Source: Methylosinus sp. PW1
GTDB lineage: Bacteria; Pseudomonadota; Alphaproteobacteria; Rhizobiales; Beijerinckiaceae
Direction of reading: 5' to 3'
Assembly (NCBI RefSeq): GCF_000745215.1
Contig: NZ_JQNK01000007.1
Coordinates: forward strand, 62,001 to 126,000
Length of the DNA stretch: 64,000 nt
The translations under genes and the position numbers were made by a program. The notes beneath the pieces are model-generated. The model did no database searches and was not told where the DNA came from. It saw nothing but the letters and a program-made list of their open reading frames with translations. Positions 9,135 through 18,022 of this stretch are shown here, one piece after another; within the stretch, counting starts at the first letter, position 1, and each line of letters opens with the position of its first letter.

Positions 9135-10135
9135 GCGGTCTCCGGGCTGGTAGAGAACGCGCCGGCGATCAGCTCGATCGAGACGAGGCGCTCGTCGAAA
9201 TCCGCGATCGGCGTATCCAGTATGAATTCGTTCACGCCGTAGCGATCGGCGAGGGCGTCGAGCTCGCGCCGCACTCGGTCCGGCGCCCCGAAGACGACGA
9301 GCGGGCGAATTTCCTCGGCGCGATAGTCCTGCTCGGAGAGCCCCGCCTGGCGAGCGAATTCGGCGGCGAGCTCGAGCGACGGCAGATTGACGGATCGTCC
9401 GTCGGCAAAATGAACCTTGTAGAGACTCGGGGCGCCGACGCGACACTCCGCCTTTTCCTGCGTCTCGGCCGCGAACGCCTGGATGGCGAGCAGAGCCTGC
9501 CGCCCCGCGATGCGGCGGTAGGCCTCGAGCGAGCGCGCGAGCGTCTCGAGATCGCCGTTGAAATGGCCGGCGTAGGCGAAGAGCCAACCACGTCGCGCGG
9601 CGAGCTCGGCGCTCGCGGGGCCGCCGCCGAGCAGAATGCGCTGCGGCGGCTCCGGCGGAACGGGCGTTGCGAGGAGGCCGGCGAACGCGTGATCCTCCGG
9701 CAGAGCGCCGTCGAGACATGCCTCCAGCTCGATGAGGCGGGCTTCGAAATCGGCGTCGTCCGGGCGCTGCTGCAAGGCTCGAGTGGAATAAGGCAGGCCG
9801 CCGGGCGCCTTGCCGACGCCGAGATCGACGCGCCCCGGCGCCAGCGCCGCGAGCGTTTTGAAAACCTCCGCGACCTTATAGGGACTGTAGTGCTGGAGCA
9901 TCACGCCGCCGGAGCCGACGCGGATGCGTGCGGTGTGGGCGAGGATATGGGCGGCGACGATCTCCGGCGCGGAACTCGCGAGCATTTTCGCGCCATGATG
10001 CTCGGCGAGCCAAAACCGATGATAACCGAGCTCGTCCGCGCGCTTTGCCAGCGCGATCGTGTGGCGAAGCGCTTCCGCCGGCGTCGCACTCTCGGCGACG
10101 GGGCTCTTGTCCAAAATGGAGAGCGAGTAGGACAT
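9131..10135 (-). CDS. Luciferase-like flavin monooxygenase, MsnO8-type
   Basis: Second flavin-dependent monooxygenase of the operon, 334 residues, of the short MsnO8/LLM type. It opens MSYSLSILDKSPVAESATPAEAL and has FWLAEHHGAKMLASSAPE and GSGGVMLQHYSPYKVAE, the usual flavin-site strand motifs. It is the first gene of the operon, with a candidate promoter and palindrome about 40-75 bp upstream. Two distinct luciferase-like enzymes together are common in sulfur-scavenging operons. Which substrate each handles cannot be told from sequence. Confidence 0.87.
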   Translation of the reverse strand: MSYSLSILDKSPVAESATPAEALRHTIALAKRADELGYHRFWLAEHHGAKMLASSAPEIVAAHILAHTARIRVGSGGVMLQHYSPYKVAEVFKTLAALAPGRVDLGVGKAPGGLPYSTRALQQRPDDADFEARLIELEACLDGALPEDHAFAGLLATPVPPEPPQRILLGGGPASAELAARRGWLFAYAGHFNGDLETLARSLEAYRRIAGRQALLAIQAFAAETQEKAECRVGAPSLYKVHFADGRSVNLPSLELAAEFARQAGLSEQDYRAEEIRPLVVFGAPDRVRRELDALADRYGVNEFILDTPIADFDERLVSIELIAGAFSTSPETA

Positions 10136-10176
10136 GGCGATGAAGAGCCGAAGCGGGCGGGGCGCGTCCCGTTAAA

Positions 10177-10209
10177 TCGATATTATCGACAAGAATAATA
10201 TATAATCAA
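10177..10209 (-). promoter_or_regulatory. Promoter with overlapping 13-bp palindrome, monooxygenase operon
   Basis: On the minus strand TTGATT (10209-10204) and GATAAT (10187-10182) are 16 bp apart, a good sigma-70 spacing. The -10 lies inside the palindrome TCGATAATATCGA (10189-10177, 6-bp arms around one central base). A repressor bound there would block the promoter. The site is about 45 bp upstream of the first monooxygenase ATG, within the 3' end of the interrupted PLP-enzyme gene. Confidence 0.5.
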
Positions 10210-10772
10210 GGTCCGGCGCCGCCGTCGGGTTCCGCGGCGGTAGGAGGCGGCTTCGATTCCCGTCGAGAGGCGCAGCAGATCGCCTGGAACCGGCGTTCCC
10301 GGCCCTTCGACGCTCGCGCGATGCTCGATCAGGCTCTCGACGCCGCCGAGCGACGTCGCGCGCTTCCAAATCGTCACTTGCGCGGCGGTCGCGATCGCCG
10401 CTGCGGCGCTGCCTTTCACGCGGATGGACAACATGCCGCCGAAGCCCCCCTGCATCTGTCGCCGGGCGACCTCATGGCCCGGAAAGCCGGGAAGGCCGGG
10501 ATAAAGGACCTCCGAGACGGCCGCGTGCCCGGCGAGCCGCTCGGCGAGCGCGAGCGCCGACTGAGACTGCGCGCGCACCCGCAGGAAAAGGGTGCGCAGC
10601 CCGCGCTGCAGAAGCCATGCCTCGAATGGCCCGAGCACGGCGCCGTTGCGCGCCAGGATCGCGCGAATGCGATCCCAGAAGTCGTCGCGTCGCGCGGCGA
10701 CGACGGCGCCCGCCACCACGTCGGAATGTCCATTCAGATATTTCGTCGCGGAATGAACGACGAGATCGGCGC
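10183..10772 (-). pseudogene. C-terminal half of a transposon-split Cys/Met metabolism PLP enzyme
   Basis: Encodes the PLP-lysine half of a cystathionine gamma-synthase/lyase-type enzyme: GADLVVHSATKYLNGHSD carries the Schiff-base lysine, followed by PFEAWLLQRGLRTLFLR and the late DLLRLSTGIE. The 5' half is at 15489-16053 on the same strand, separated by the transposon. 565 + 590 nt equals exactly 1155 nt, an uninterrupted 384-codon frame after excision, so this is an insertion and not gradual decay. The extreme C-terminus (SYRRGTRRRRR and on) is unusual for the family. Any protein made from the element-derived ATG would lack the substrate domain. Confidence 0.85.
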
Positions 10773-10776
10773 CGAG
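10773..10776. repeat. Left target-site duplication (CGAG)
   Basis: The four bases CGAG next to the left transposon end match CGAG at 15489-15492 next to the right end. Joining the flanks with one copy restores the reading frame ...PLSLGADLVVHS.... A fifth base does not match. Confidence 0.75.
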
Positions 10777-10868
10777 TGAGCGTGCGCGGACAAAATGAGG
10801 GCATGAACCCGGTTTTTTGAGCAGGATACGTGATGGGCTGCGAGTCGAGCCCTTCACTCATCGTGATT

Positions 10869-11360
<492 letters not shown>

Positions 11361-11396
11361 CGCGGCTTTCACTCTCGAACAAGAACGAGGCATCCC

Positions 11397-11969
11397 TTGT
11401 ATCGGTCCCTGCTGGCGGACGCCAGATTCCACGAGCTTCTCCTCGCCTTCGACCGCGATCTTGCGGCGAGGGCGCGCGAGGTGAGATGCGCGCGCTGCGG
11501 CGGCGCGCTTCATTCAGGCAATTTCCTGCGCAAGCCCAGAGGCGGTCCCGCCGGGCTCGGCGCAGACCACAATTTGCGCTTCAGCTTCTGCTGCGCTGTG
11601 CAGGACTGCCGCAAGCGCGCGACGCCCTCGTCGTTCCGGTTTCTCGGGCGCAAGGTGTTTCTCAGCGCGGTCGTCGTGCTGGTTTCGGCGATACGCAATG
11701 GCGCGGCGGCGTCGGTTCGCGAGCTCTCCAACCTTGTCGGCGCAAGCCGCAACACGATTCAGCGCTGGCGCCAATGGTGGCGCGATGTCTTCGCCGCAAG
11801 CCCGTTCTGGAGGGTGGCCGCGGCCGCCTTCATGCCGCCCGTCGCCCGAGAGGAGCTGCCGACGGCGCTCCTGGATCGCTTTTCCGGCGCCACCGCCGAA
11901 CGACTGACCGCGCTGCTGCGATTGCTTTTGCCGATCACCGGAGGGGCCGCGCCGATGCTCGCTGCATGA
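11397..11969 (+). CDS. Transposon zinc-finger/HTH protein
   Basis: About 190 residues from a TTG start preceded by GAGG at 6-nt spacing. An N-terminal zinc ribbon (CARC at residues 31-34; CC and C near 65-71) is followed by a helix-turn-helix (SVRELSNLVGASRNTIQRWRQWW, about residues 103-125). It is the first gene of the transposon operon, 87 bp before the transposase. It probably binds DNA in target choice or end recognition (inference). The open frame continues upstream to 11259, but that stretch overlaps the divergent SEC-C gene. Confidence 0.7.
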   Translation: MYRSLLADARFHELLLAFDRDLAARAREVRCARCGGALHSGNFLRKPRGGPAGLGADHNLRFSFCCAVQDCRKRATPSSFRFLGRKVFLSAVVVLVSAIRNGAAASVRELSNLVGASRNTIQRWRQWWRDVFAASPFWRVAAAAFMPPVAREELPTALLDRFSGATAERLTALLRLLLPITGGAAPMLAA

Positions 11970-12056
11970 GGGTTTTCGTCGGCCCGCAGAAGACGCCCGT
12001 CGCGGGTCGACGGCCCCGCCGTTACCGTCCGCCAGTCCACTCCAAGGAGCGTCGGC

Positions 12057-13505
12057 ATGGCGAAAGGGCGGGTGCACGAGCAATGGGCGCAGCTGCGCTT
12101 TTCGGTGATCGGGCAGCTTCTCGCTGCGCCGCCCGAGAAGGGCGCGCTCCGTTCGGCGCTCGTTGAGCTTGCGGCGCGCGAATGGCGCCATCCAACGACC
12201 GGCGCGCCGGTGCGCTTTGGCGCCTCCACGATCGAGCGCTGGTATTATCGGGCGCTCGGAGAGCGTCAGGACCCTATCGCCGTCCTGCGCCGCAAACGTC
12301 GCCAGGACGCCGGCCAGCAGACAGCGCTCGGCGTGCCGCTGCGCCAGGCGCTGCTCGCCCAATACGCTGCGCACAAGAGCTGGAGCGTCAGGCTGCACTG
12401 GGACAATCTGGTCGCCTTGGCTTCGAGTCGGCCCGAGCTTCAACCCGTGCCGTCTTATGCGACCGTCCTTCGCTTCCTCAGGGCCAATGGTCTGGACAAA
12501 CGCCGGCCGCTCACCTCGCGGCTGACGGCGGGCGCATTGCGGGCCGAGGCGCGCCTCGAGCAACGCGAGGTCCGCAGCTACGAGGCCGAATATGTCAACG
12601 GCCTGTGGCATTGGGATTTCCATCACGGCTCGCGCAAGGTGCTGACGCCGCGTGGCGAGTGGCGCACGCCAATGTTGCTCGGCATTCTCGACGACCGTTC
12701 GCGACTCGCCTGTCATCTGCAATGGTATTTGGCGGAGACGGCCGAGAACGTCGCGCATGGTCTGTCACAGGCGATCCAGAAGCGCGGCCTGCCGCGCGCC
12801 GCGATGAGCGACAATGGCGCGGCGATGACTGCGGCGGAGATCCGCGAGGGCCTCGGCCGGCTCGCAGTCCTGCACCAGACGACGCTCCCCTATAGCCCCT
12901 ATCAGAACGCCAAGCAGGAGGCGTTTTGGGGTCCAGTCGAAGGCCGGCTGATGGCCATGTTGGAGGATGTGCAGGACCTCAGCTTGGCGACGCTCAACGA
13001 GGCGACGCAGGCCTGGGTCGAGTACGAGTACAACCGCAACATCCATTCGGAGATCGGCGAGGCGCCCGTCACGCGTTTTCTCGCCGGCCCCGAGGTGACG
13101 CGGCCGAGCCCCGACAGCGCGAGCCTCAAGCTGGCCTTCACGAGGACCGAGCAGCGGACGCTGCGCAAGAGCGACGGCAGCCTCCTGATCGAGGGCCGCC
13201 GCTTCGAGGCCCCGAACCGCTACCGCCACCTCACGCGCCTGGAGGTCCGCTTCGCCAGCTGGGACCTCGGCTGGGTCCATCTCGTCGACGCGCAAACCGG
13301 CGCGGTGCTGTGCCGGCTGTTCCCGCAGGACAAGACCAAGAACGCCGATGGGCGCCGCCGGTCGCTGGAGCCGATCGCGGCGGAGCCCATCGCCATCAAG
13401 CCTGCCGGTGGCATGGCGCCACTGCTCGCCAAGCTCATGGAGCAGCGGGCTGCAACGGGGTTGCCGCCCGCCTACCTGCCCAAGGACGAAGGAGAAGAGT
13501 CTTGA
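12057..13505 (+). CDS. DDE (integrase-core) transposase
   Basis: Transposase of 482 residues of the retroviral-integrase/Mu/TniA type. N-terminal HTH regions (GASTIERWYYRALGE; SYATVLRFLRANGL) precede the catalytic core with Asp187 (HWDFHHGS), Asp252 (MSDNGAAM) and Glu288 (KQEAFWGPVE). The last two are 35 residues apart, the canonical D,D35E spacing. A C-terminal Mu-transposase-like beta domain includes EVRFASWDLGWVHLVD. It is followed directly by its ATPase partner, with a TTGA stop/start overlap. The catalytic triad is intact, so the element may be active. Confidence 0.93.
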   Translation: MAKGRVHEQWAQLRFSVIGQLLAAPPEKGALRSALVELAAREWRHPTTGAPVRFGASTIERWYYRALGERQDPIAVLRRKRRQDAGQQTALGVPLRQALLAQYAAHKSWSVRLHWDNLVALASSRPELQPVPSYATVLRFLRANGLDKRRPLTSRLTAGALRAEARLEQREVRSYEAEYVNGLWHWDFHHGSRKVLTPRGEWRTPMLLGILDDRSRLACHLQWYLAETAENVAHGLSQAIQKRGLPRAAMSDNGAAMTAAEIREGLGRLAVLHQTTLPYSPYQNAKQEAFWGPVEGRLMAMLEDVQDLSLATLNEATQAWVEYEYNRNIHSEIGEAPVTRFLAGPEVTRPSPDSASLKLAFTRTEQRTLRKSDGSLLIEGRRFEAPNRYRHLTRLEVRFASWDLGWVHLVDAQTGAVLCRLFPQDKTKNADGRRRSLEPIAAEPIAIKPAGGMAPLLAKLMEQRAATGLPPAYLPKDEGEES

Positions 13506-14356
13506 ACCCCAAACTATTGGCGCTCTACGGCCTCAAGTGGAACCCCTTCGCGCCGGGCGCGCCGACCGAAGCGTTGTTCGCCACGCCGCGCCTGCGCTCC
13601 TTCTGCTGGCGCGTGGCGCAACTCGCCGAGGAGGGCGGCTTCGCCCTCGTCACCGGCTCGCCCGGCGCCGGCAAGTCCGCCGCCCTGCGCATCCTGGCCG
13701 AGCATCTGGCGACGCAGCGCGACGTCAAGGTCGGCGTGATCAGCCGTCCCCAGGCCGGCATCGGCGACTTCTATCGCGAGATGGGCGATCTCTTCGGCGT
13801 CGAGCTTCGCCCGAACAACCGCTGGGGCGGAGCCAAGAACCTGCGACAGCGTTGGCAGGCTCATATCGACGACTCTCTCAATAGGCCCGTCCTGATCGTC
13901 GACGAGGCCCAGGAGATGCTGCCGCTCGTCCTGAGCGAGCTGCGCTTGCTGTCCTCGGCAAAACTCGATTCCCATATTCTGTTGACCGTCGTTCTGGCGG
14001 GAGACGGACGGCTCGTGGAGCGTCTGCGGTCCGACGAGCTTCTCCCGCTCGGCAGCCGCATCCGAGTTCGCCTCGCTATCGACCGGGCGACGCCGCAGGA
14101 GCTGCAGGATTGTCTCAGACACGCCTTGCAGCAGGCCGGCGCGACGACGCTGATGACCCCGGAGCTGATCGTGACCCTCTGCGATCACTCCCAGGGCAAT
14201 CTGCGCGCGCTCATGACGCTTGCGGGCGAGCTGCTCGCGACGGCCGCCGAGCGTGACGCCCGACAGATCGACGAGAAGCTGTTTTTCGAGACTTGCGCCA
14301 TGGCCCCTCCGCCCGCCCCGCTCTCGACTGCGGCCGGAACTCGGCGTAGACGATGA
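13502..14356 (+). CDS. Transposition AAA+ ATPase, TniB/ExeA-like
   Basis: About 284 residues from a TTG start that overlaps the transposase stop. Walker A is GSPGAGKS (residues 52-59), Walker B is VLIVDEAQE, and a sensor region SHILLTVVLAGD and C-terminal helical lid follow. The opening LYGLKWNPFAPGAPTEALF is typical of ExeA-type ATPases. Such proteins deliver the transposase to target DNA and enforce target immunity (established for TnsC/MuB/TniB). The stop overlaps the next gene as ATGA. Confidence 0.88.
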   Translation: MNPKLLALYGLKWNPFAPGAPTEALFATPRLRSFCWRVAQLAEEGGFALVTGSPGAGKSAALRILAEHLATQRDVKVGVISRPQAGIGDFYREMGDLFGVELRPNNRWGGAKNLRQRWQAHIDDSLNRPVLIVDEAQEMLPLVLSELRLLSSAKLDSHILLTVVLAGDGRLVERLRSDELLPLGSRIRVRLAIDRATPQELQDCLRHALQQAGATTLMTPELIVTLCDHSQGNLRALMTLAGELLATAAERDARQIDEKLFFETCAMAPPPAPLSTAAGTRRRR

Positions 14357-15303
14357 CGCCGCTTCCCGTCACGCCCGCCCATCAGCTCGCCGATCGCCCT
14401 CCAGACAAGGACTGGCTGGTCACGGGGTTGTGGTCCCAAGAAGCGGTCGGCATCATCGGCGGCGAGCCCAAATGCTGCAAATCCTTCCTCGCGCTAGATC
14501 TGGCCGTCGCCGTCGCCGGCGGCGCGCCCTGCCTGAGGCGATTTGGCGTACCCAAGCCCGGCCGCGTCCTGCTATACGCCGCCGAGGACGCGGCGCACAT
14601 CGTCCGGCGCCGGATCGAGGGCATCGGCGCTGCGGCCGGCCTCTCCATCTTTGATCTCGACATCCAGGTCATCACCGCCCCGTCGCTGCGCCTCGATCTC
14701 GACGCCGATCGCGCCAGCCTCGAGGAAACCATCGCGCGGCTGGAGCCGCGCCTGCTCATCCTCGACCCCTTCGTGCGCCTGCATCGCATCGACGAAAACA
14801 TCAGCGGCGAAGTGGCGCCGCTGCTGGCGTTCCTGCGTCAGCTCCAACGCCGTCACGGCCTCGCCGTGATCCTCGTCCACCACGCGAGAAAGAACGCGAG
14901 CAGCATGCGTGCGGGCCAAGGCCTACGTGGTTCCTCAGAGTTCCATGCCTGGGGCGACTCCAACCTCTATCTCCGCCGAGACGGCGACGCGCTCACCCTG
15001 ACCGTCGAGCACCGCGCCGCGTCGGCCATGCCCGCCATCAGGCTCGAGCTCACCGAGCGCGCCGACGCGCTCGCCCTCGAGGTCGTGGACGGCAGGCCAC
15101 AACCCGCACAGGGCGCAGAAGCACGCTCGATCGACGAGCGCATCGTCGCGGCCCTCGCGGAAGCCGGCGCGCCGCAGCCCTTTGCCGATCTGCGCGCCTT
15201 GTGCCGCGTGCGCACCACCACGCTCTATCAGCGTCTGGCCGCCATGGCCGCCGCGGGCCGCATCGTCAAATCGACGGACGGCTATCGCCTCGCCACGGGC
15301 TGA
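14353..15303 (+). CDS. RepA-like AAA ATPase of the transposon
   Basis: RecA-fold ATPase of 316 residues related to the hexameric RSF1010 RepA helicase family. The P-loop is GGEPKCCKS (residues 36-44), unusual in having two cysteines before the catalytic Lys43. Walker B is LLILDPFVRLH, followed by AVILVHHARKN and GSSEFHAWGDSNLYL. The last 65 residues look like a winged helix (FADLRALCRVRTTTLYQRLA). It is coupled to the TniB-like gene by ATGA. Such proteins accompany DDE/ATPase transposons in other bacteria; whether it acts in transposition or replication is unknown. Confidence 0.82.
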   Translation: MTPLPVTPAHQLADRPPDKDWLVTGLWSQEAVGIIGGEPKCCKSFLALDLAVAVAGGAPCLRRFGVPKPGRVLLYAAEDAAHIVRRRIEGIGAAAGLSIFDLDIQVITAPSLRLDLDADRASLEETIARLEPRLLILDPFVRLHRIDENISGEVAPLLAFLRQLQRRHGLAVILVHHARKNASSMRAGQGLRGSSEFHAWGDSNLYLRRDGDALTLTVEHRAASAMPAIRLELTERADALALEVVDGRPQPAQGAEARSIDERIVAALAEAGAPQPFADLRALCRVRTTTLYQRLAAMAAAGRIVKSTDGYRLATG

Positions 15304-15382
15304 GTGATACGCCGCGATAAACGGCCGCAACCAAATCAGCCCCGCTGTGGCCGCATGCCCTCTCAAGTCACTCAGACGTTGA

Positions 15383-15438
15383 CTTCCCACTTCCGCTTCC
15401 CACCACCCCTACAGCGTGCGGGAAGCGGAAGTGGGAAG
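15383..15438. terminator. 19-bp perfect inverted repeat at the right end of the transposon
   Basis: CTTCCCACTTCCGCTTCCC (15383-15401) and its exact complement (15420-15438) flank an 18-nt loop, 80 bp after the last transposon gene and 50 bp inside the right terminus. It could stop readthrough into the split host gene or act as a subterminal transposase site. There is no T-tract, so I am unsure which. Confidence 0.55.
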
Positions 15439-15488
15439 CCCATCAAAAAGCCTGATGAGCACGACATCAGAAACCGTGATCACACTCA

Positions 15489-16053
15489 CGAGCGACAATG
15501 GCCGCGTGAGCACGGGCGACGCCGCAGTGGAGTCGACTGCGAGCCGCGCGCCGGCGCGATGAGCGATCGCCGCCGCCGCGGCGATATCGGCGATGGTCCA
15601 CAGAGGATTGGCGGGCGTTTCCACCCAGACGAGACGCGTCTCGCCGGGGCGGACCGCGGCTTCGAGAGCAGCCGCATCCGCCAGATCGACGAAGTCGATG
15701 CGTAAGCCCCAGCGCGTCGCAAAATCGGCGAGCCAGCCACGCAGAGCCCAATACATGACCTTAGGCGCAATCACATGATCGCCAGGGTCCAGAGCGAGAA
15801 AGACAGACGTGGCGGCCGCCATTCCCGATGAGAAGAGAAGCGTTTCCGCCCCTCCTTCCAGCGCGTTCAATGTCTGAGCGGCGACCGCATATGTCGGATT
15901 GTCGGGACGCGAATAGATACGCCCTTCCGGGAAGCTGTTGTCGCGCCCGCGCTCATAGGTCGTCGACGGATGAATGCGCCGAGGCTTTGCGCCGACGGCA
16001 TTTGTCGGTCTGGATGGTCGCGCGGGAAGCGCTAGATAAAATCTATCTTCCAT
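15489..16053 (-). pseudogene. N-terminal half of a transposon-split Cys/Met metabolism PLP enzyme
   Basis: Encodes the first 188 residues of a cystathionine gamma-synthase/lyase-type enzyme: IHPSTTYERG, EGRIYSRPDNPTYA, the phosphate-binding ETLLFSSGMAAATSVFLAL and WVETPANPLW, breaking off at AVDSTAASPVLTRPLSL. The remainder is at 10183-10772. The start at 16053 is only 32 bp from the divergent cysK start, which places this enzyme in the same sulfur cluster. The specific reaction (synthase or lyase) cannot be told. The right target duplication is 15489-15492. Confidence 0.87.
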
Positions 16054-16085
16054 GTGGAGAATAGCTCGGCCGCTGGAGGCGTTCG

Positions 16086-17063
16086 ATGTCGAACTGGCAC
16101 GAGGACAATTCCTATTCGATCGGGAAAACGCCGCTCATCCGATTGAATCGTGTGACGGATGGGGCCGCCGCGACGGTCTTGGCCAAGGTCGAAGGGCGAA
16201 ATCCTTCTTATTCCGTCAAGTGTCGCATCGGCGCGTCGATGATCTGGGACGCCGAGCGCCGCGGCGTGCTCGGCGCCGGAAAGGAACTGGTGGAGCCGAC
16301 CAGCGGGAATACGGGCATCGCTCTCGCTTTCGTCGCCGCAGCTCGCCGCATTCCATTGACGCTGACGATGCCGGAGACGATGAGCGTCGAGCGACGCAAG
16401 CTGCTGGTCGCCTTGGGCGCGAAGCTCATCCTCACCGAGGGCTCACGCGGGATGAGTGGAGCGATAGCGAAAAGCGAGGAGATCGTCGCCTCCGACAAGG
16501 AGCGCTATGTGCTGCTCCAGCAGTTCGAGAATCCCGCCAATCCCGCCATACACGAGCAGACGACGGGGCCGGAAATCTGGAACGACACCGACGGCGCGAT
16601 CGACATTTTTGTGTCGGGCGTCGGCACAGGCGGAACGATCACGGGCGTGTCGCGCTTCATCAAGCGCGGTCGCGGCAAGACCATCGTCTCCGTCGCAGTC
16701 GAGCCTTCGGCGAGCCCGGTGCTCACGCAACGCCGCGCCGGCTTGCCGCTCCAGCCGGGGCCGCACAAAATCCAGGGAATCGGCGCGGGATTCGTTCCGA
16801 GCGTCTTGGATTTGTCGCTGGTGGACGAGATCGAGCAGGTTACGAACGAAGAGGCAATCGACTATGCTCGCCGGCTCACCCGCGAGGAGGGGATTCTCTC
16901 GGGCATTTCGAGCGGCGCCGCCGCAGCCGTCGCCGTTCGCTTGGCGTCGCGCCCGGAAAATCGCGGCAAGATCATCGTGGCCATTTTGCCGGATTCGGGA
17001 GAACGCTACCTCAGCACGACTCTGTTCGAGGGCCTTTTCGACGAGAAAGGACTCGCAAAATGA
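16086..17063 (+). CDS. cysK: Cysteine synthase (O-acetylserine sulfhydrylase)
   Basis: Fold-type II PLP enzyme of 325 residues that makes cysteine from O-acetylserine and sulfide. It has the PLP lysine motif NPSYSVKCR, the asparagine loop TSGNTGIAL, the phosphate-binding [10 protein letters not shown] and a C-terminal [10 protein letters not shown] serine. A GGAGG lies 6 nt before the ATG. It opens the serine/cysteine operon and overlaps the serine acetyltransferase gene (ATGA at 17060-17063). The two enzymes form the classical cysteine synthase complex, so the coupling makes sense. Confidence 0.95.
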   Translation: MSNWHEDNSYSIGKTPLIRLNRVTDGAAATVLAKVEGRNPSYSVKCRIGASMIWDAERRGVLGAGKELVEPTSGNTGIALAFVAAARRIPLTLTMPETMSVERRKLLVALGAKLILTEGSRGMSGAIAKSEEIVASDKERYVLLQQFENPANPAIHEQTTGPEIWNDTDGAIDIFVSGVGTGGTITGVSRFIKRGRGKTIVSVAVEPSASPVLTQRRAGLPLQPGPHKIQGIGAGFVPSVLDLSLVDEIEQVTNEEAIDYARRLTREEGILSGISSGAAAAVAVRLASRPENRGKIIVAILPDSGERYLSTTLFEGLFDEKGLAK

Positions 17064-17968
17064 GCACGAACTCGAGCGAAATCGTCGCCGAATTGCGTGA
17101 GCTGCGCCGCGCGTCGTACAACAGCCGATATCACGATGCGGCTCTGCCGGAACTTCCGTCTCACGAAGCGGTCGTCGGCGTGGTGGATGGACTGATCGCG
17201 GCGCTTTTCCCCCGCCATTTCGGGCCGGCCGGCTTGAGCGAGGACAGCGCCGACAGCTTCATCGCATACACGCTCGACACGACGCTGCGCACGTTGCAGG
17301 AACAGCTTCGCCGCGAACTCGTCCTGGCGAATGTCACCGGTTCGAGCAGCGCCGACTCGAATGACGATTCGCGCGAGATCGCGCGGCAATTCGCTGCACG
17401 CCTCCCGAAAGTGCGTGCGCTGCTCGACACCGACATTCGCGCGGCATTCGAGGGCGACCCTGCGGCAAAAAGCCTGGACGAAGTCGTGTTCTGCTATCCA
17501 GGTCTCGCCGCCGTCATCCGTTATCGGCTCGCGCACGAGCTCTTTCGCCTGAAGGCGCCGCTGCTCGCGCGAATCATATCGGAGATCGCCCATTCGCAGA
17601 CCGGCATCGACATTCATCCCGGCGCGGAGATCGGCGAGAGCTTCTTCATCGATCACGGCACCGGGGTCGTGATCGGTGAGACGTCGATCATTGGCCGGCG
17701 CGTGCGGCTCTATCAGGCCGTGACGCTCGGAGCGAAGCGCTTCCAGGTCGACGAGAACGGCGCCTTGGCCAAAGACTATCCGCGTCACCCCATTCTGGAG
17801 GACGATGTCGTGATCTACGCCGGCGCCACGGTGCTCGGAAGGATCACCATCGGCCGCGGCTCGGCGATCGGCGGCAATGTCTGGCTCACGCAGAGTGTGC
17901 CGCCCGGCAGCAATATCACTCAAGCAAAATCGCGCAGCGAGGCCTTCCAGGAAGGTGGCGGCATCTGA
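17060..17968 (+). CDS. cysE: Serine O-acetyltransferase (EpsC-like long form)
   Basis: About 302 residues making O-acetylserine from serine and acetyl-CoA, the step before CysK. A long helical N-terminal domain (residues 1-190) precedes the left-handed parallel beta-helix: [41 protein letters not shown] and [12 protein letters not shown]. The ATG at 17060 overlaps the cysK stop. The frame is open further upstream, but only inside cysK. EpsC-type serine acetyltransferases are frequent operon partners of family 2A encapsulins, which follow here. Confidence 0.93.
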   Translation: MSTNSSEIVAELRELRRASYNSRYHDAALPELPSHEAVVGVVDGLIAALFPRHFGPAGLSEDSADSFIAYTLDTTLRTLQEQLRRELVLANVTGSSSADSNDDSREIARQFAARLPKVRALLDTDIRAAFEGDPAAKSLDEVVFCYPGLAAVIRYRLAHELFRLKAPLLARIISEIAHSQTGIDIHPGAEIGESFFIDHGTGVVIGETSIIGRRVRLYQAVTLGAKRFQVDENGALAKDYPRHPILEDDVVIYAGATVLGRITIGRGSAIGGNVWLTQSVPPGSNITQAKSRSEAFQEGGGI

Positions 17969-18022
17969 TGGCGCAGCGCCGCCGCATGCGTCTTTCCGCG
18001 CCCCGCGGAAGGGGGAGAAACG

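Noticed and set aside
9135..9719. Upstream extension of the NtaA-family monooxygenase frame to 642 residues
   Set aside because: The extra 195 codons lie inside the preceding MsnO8-type gene on the same strand in another frame, are Arg/Ala-rich with no homology, and the GTGA overlap gives a natural start at 9134.
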